From contig JBBMOA010000002.1 of NCBI GenBank assembly GCA_037954235.1, forward strand, positions 2,957,051 to 3,021,050: DNA of 64,000 bases, written 5' to 3'. This document shows, one piece after another, positions 61,397 through 64,000 of the stretch (its first letter is position 1; every line of letters begins with the position of its first letter). Under the pieces are notes generated by a model, which had not been told where the DNA came from, did not search any database, and saw only the letters and a program-made list of their open reading frames with translations. Made by a program: the position numbers and the translations under genes. Source of the DNA: Aulostomus chinensis (lineage: Eukaryota; Chordata; Actinopteri; Syngnathiformes; Aulostomidae).

Positions 61397-61854
61397 AGGG
61401 CCTGAGCCAGAAGGTACTTCTGGGCGAAGACCCTATTATGTTTCGAAGTCAGAGAGACACGAAGTCAGCGCTAAAAGCAGTAAAAAAACACACTTAGGAG
61501 CATCACAGGCCTCTAAAAACATCACAGGGGGGTCCGGGGGGGGACAGGGGGGTGAGGTCCCCCATTGAAACCAATGGTGGCAAAAATTTTATCTGAAATT
61601 GCAAAGTTTTTTTATTATTAGGGCCTGAGCCAGAAGGTACTTCTGGGCGAAGACCCTATTATGTTTCGAAGTCAGAGAGACACGAAGTCAGCGCTAAAAG
61701 CAGTAAAAACACACACTTAGGAGGATCACAGGCCTCTAAAAACATCACAGGAGGGTCCGGGGGGGGACAGGGGGGTGAGGTCCCCCATTGAAACCAATGG
61801 TGGCAAAAATTATATCTGAAATTGTAACGTTTTATTATTATTATTATTATTATT
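61397..61854 (+). repeat. Two A modules, the second joined to D
   Basis: Copies at 61397-61619 and 61620-61854. The second ends in about eight ATT repeats before CTTTCTTTCTTCC. Confidence 0.86.
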
Positions 61855-63052
61855 ATTCTTTCTTTCTTCCGCTGCACTTTAACGCTTAATTACACCCCCT
61901 AAACATGCATGAAATTCGCTGAAATTTGGCACGCACGTCCGGTCTGGCGAAAAATTTTATATTTAAAAAAAAAAAATGACAAAAACTCAATAGCGCCACC
62001 TAGGGAGCCAAAAAACTCGCAAAAAATTTGGAGCACTATAACTGCTTGCACGAATGTCCCACAGATATGGGACCAACACCGTTGGACTCGTCTCATCAAG
62101 ACGAAAATTTCATACGCTCTGACCTCTCACCTATCTGCAACAGAATGTCCACTAATTGGACAAAACTGTCAAAATCAGAAATTTTTTTCTCTCCAAACAA
62201 AATCTATCTCCTCCTAAACCGTAAGTGCTAGGGCTTCCAAACTTTCACACATTACTCTCCCAACTGTGCTCTTTAAAAATCGTCAAAGGTTAATATACTA
62301 CGCGTTCGGTTTGGATTTTATGAGCCGTCAAAGTGGGGGAGACACGTTTCACGCTTACAATGGAAGTCAATGGGGTGGCCGTGTCCTCTCGTGGTACATA
62401 GTGTTAAACAAACGCTTCTCACATCTACACTGAAACTCACACAGCTTCACAAAACACACCACTGTATTTCTCACAAAAATCCCTACAAAAATATGGTATT
62501 ACATTGCACGTTGAAGCAACATATGCAGACTTATTTGACTTTCACACACTAAAAATGTGCATTTTTCAGCTGCTCTCCACTCTAGCACAGATGGCAGAGA
62601 TTTGTTTACTGTAGTCATGGAAACCACAATTGGAGGGTCTCTGCCCTCATATACATACTCTCAAACAAACACTTGTAGCTTCTAAACTAAAACACTCACA
62701 CCTTCAGAAAACACACCATTGAATTCCTGACAAAAAACTCTACGCACTGATGTCTTTACTTTCAACTTTTGACCAACATATGCTGAGTTATGACTGTGTT
62801 TCACAGTTAAACTGCCAAATCATCCTCTGCTCTCCACTCTGACAGAGATGGCAGAGAGCGAGCAGAGAAGGGAGGGGCTCTTAAAGGGCCGGCTCTCAAC
62901 TCTGCAGTCGCACTGTGCAGCGAACTGAGGCTCGTATCTCCTAAACTACAAGGCCTAGGGATTTGCCGATCACACCGTTGGATTCGGGCCGGCGATCCGG
63001 CCGCGGTTAGGCGGGGGCTCAGGCCCTAACAACGCTGCTTGCAGCTTTAATT
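61855..63052 (+). mobile_element. D body of a complete A+D element
   Basis: Private variants CCCCCTAAACATGC, GATATGGGACC and CTCGTGGTACATAGTG. The middle resembles B (GATTTTATGAGCCGTCAAAG), so it is partly mosaic. Type-2 3' end. Confidence 0.84.
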
Positions 63053-64000
63053 ATTATTATTCTTTCTTTCTTCTCCCGCCACTTTGACGCTTAATTTGAC
63101 CCCCTGAACATGCATGAAATTCGATGAAATTTGGCACGCACGTCCGGTCCGGCAAAAAATTCGATCTTTTAAAAAAAAAAATTACAAAAACTGTATAGCG
63201 CCACCTAGGGAGCCAAAAAACCACATCACGACAATCGGAGTGCTATAACTTCTTGCACGAATGTCCCACAGACATGGGACCAACACCGTTGGACTCGTCT
63301 CATCAAGACGAAAATTTCATATGCTCTGACCTCTCACCTATCTACAACACAATGTCCACAAATTGGACAAAACTGTCAAAAAAAGGACTTTTTTTCTCCC
63401 CAAACAAAATTGATCTCGTCCTCGGGCATTAATTGTATCGCTTCCAAACTTTCACACCTCAATCACACAACTGTGCTCTTCACAAATCTTCAAAGGTTTT
63501 TATATGAATCGCTCAGATTCCGTTTTATAAGCCGTCAAAGTCGGGAAGACACGTTTCACGCTTACAATGGAAGTCAATGGGGAGGCCGTGTCCTCTCATG
63601 GTACATACTCTCAAACAAATGCTTCTCACGTCTAAACTAAAACTCTCACAGCTTCACAAAACACACCACTGGATTCCTCAGAAAAATCTCTACAAAAATA
63701 TGGTATTATATTCCACTAACAAGCAACATATGCGGAGTTATTTGATTTTCACACACTAAAAATGTACACTTTTCGGCTGCTCTCAACTCCTGCACAGATG
63801 GCAGAGATTTGTTTACTGTAGTCATGGAAACCACAATTGGAGGGTCTCTGCCCTCATGTACATACTCTCTAACAAACACTTGTAGCTTCTAAACTAAAAC
63901 ACTCACACCTTCAGAAAACACACCATTGAATTCCTGACAAAAAACTCTACGCACTGATGTCTTTACATTCCACTTTTGACCAACATATGCTGAGTTATGA
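63053..64000 (+). mobile_element. D unit, cut by the window edge
   Basis: CGATGAAATTTGG / CTCGGGCATT subtype, closest to 20385. Runs to the window end inside the second 257-bp repeat, so its 3' end is not seen and the array continues beyond. Confidence 0.84.

Larger units (their letters stand above)
2122..64000 (+). repeat. Modular head-to-tail array of Helentron-like non-coding units
   Basis: Every module found is on the plus strand. Complete units open with AGGGCCTGAGCC and close with the exact inverse GGCTCAGGCCCT, followed about 6 nt later by the hairpin tail GCTGCTTGCAGCTTTAATT, which looks the same at all 41 ends I located. The conserved sequence beyond the inverted copy makes the ends asymmetric, which argues against an ordinary cut-and-paste transposon and fits a Helentron/HINE layout. 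No replicase, helicase or transposase fragment is seen. The array is interrupted at 5321-6380 and runs off the right edge. The family assignment is inference; the array structure is directly visible. Confidence 0.85.

Noticed and set aside
2122..64000. CRISPR array
   Set aside because: Repeats are 0.2-1.5 kb, the intervening sequence is itself repetitive, there are no short unique spacers or cas genes, and the DNA appears to be from a vertebrate.

Overview
The window looks like a stretch of a teleost fish nuclear genome. There is no bacterial or phage gene organisation, no long ORF, and the flanks carry dispersed motifs that I recognise from memory as common in teleosts. From about 2122 to the right edge (64000) almost everything is one head-to-tail array of related non-coding units, all in the same (+) orientation. 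The only break is about 1.06 kb of other DNA at 5321-6380. The organism call and the family names come from memory and have not been searched.

The units are built from four modules. A (about 214-247 bp) is a 5' end: it starts AGGGCCTGAGCCAGAAGG, carries long G runs and ends in a T run or (ATT)n. B (0.98-1.22 kb) and C (1.27-1.53 kb) are complete units with their own 5' ends and no internal (ATT)n. D (about 1.2 kb) is body plus 3' end, beginning (ATT)nCTTTCTTTCTTC. B, C and D share one body. All end with the inverted copy GGCTCAGGCCCT, a short spacer, the hairpin-bearing tail GCTGCTTGCAGCTTTAATT, and then ATT or the next unit. A+D together is a complete element of about 1.42 kb. A terminal 12-mer paired with a subterminal inverted copy, followed by a small 3' hairpin and a TT/ATT junction, is the architecture described for Helentron-type rolling-circle elements and their non-autonomous HINE derivatives. 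I therefore infer a non-autonomous Helentron-like family. By eye I count 42 A, 6 B, 8 C and 27 D modules plus one partial body, and 41 3' ends.

Layout: 1-1898 is left flank with weak splice-site evidence for a minus-strand gene. 1899-2103 is a short insertion with 13-bp flanking direct repeats and a perfect 16-bp palindrome. 2122-5320 is A A B C. 5321-6380 is unrelated DNA with a CT-rich tract, a dispersed teleost motif and a possible captured terminal exon. 6381-64000 is continuous array. Two higher-order blocks are duplicated: 6925-11861 recurs at 27067-32003 (offset 20142), and 35566-39501 recurs at 52728-56663 (offset 17162). Their edges fall on module joints. Module order is consistent with later elements having inserted into the internal (ATT)n of earlier A+D elements, leaving separated A and D halves like nested brackets.

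No module encodes a convincing protein. The short open frames inside the array recur only because the DNA recurs, so movement would need enzymes from elsewhere. Later change looks driven by recombination: copy-number change of a 257-bp internal repeat (1, 2 or 3 copies), of an 87-bp minisatellite and of a 9-bp palindromic repeat, plus mosaic units that mix B, C and D sequence.
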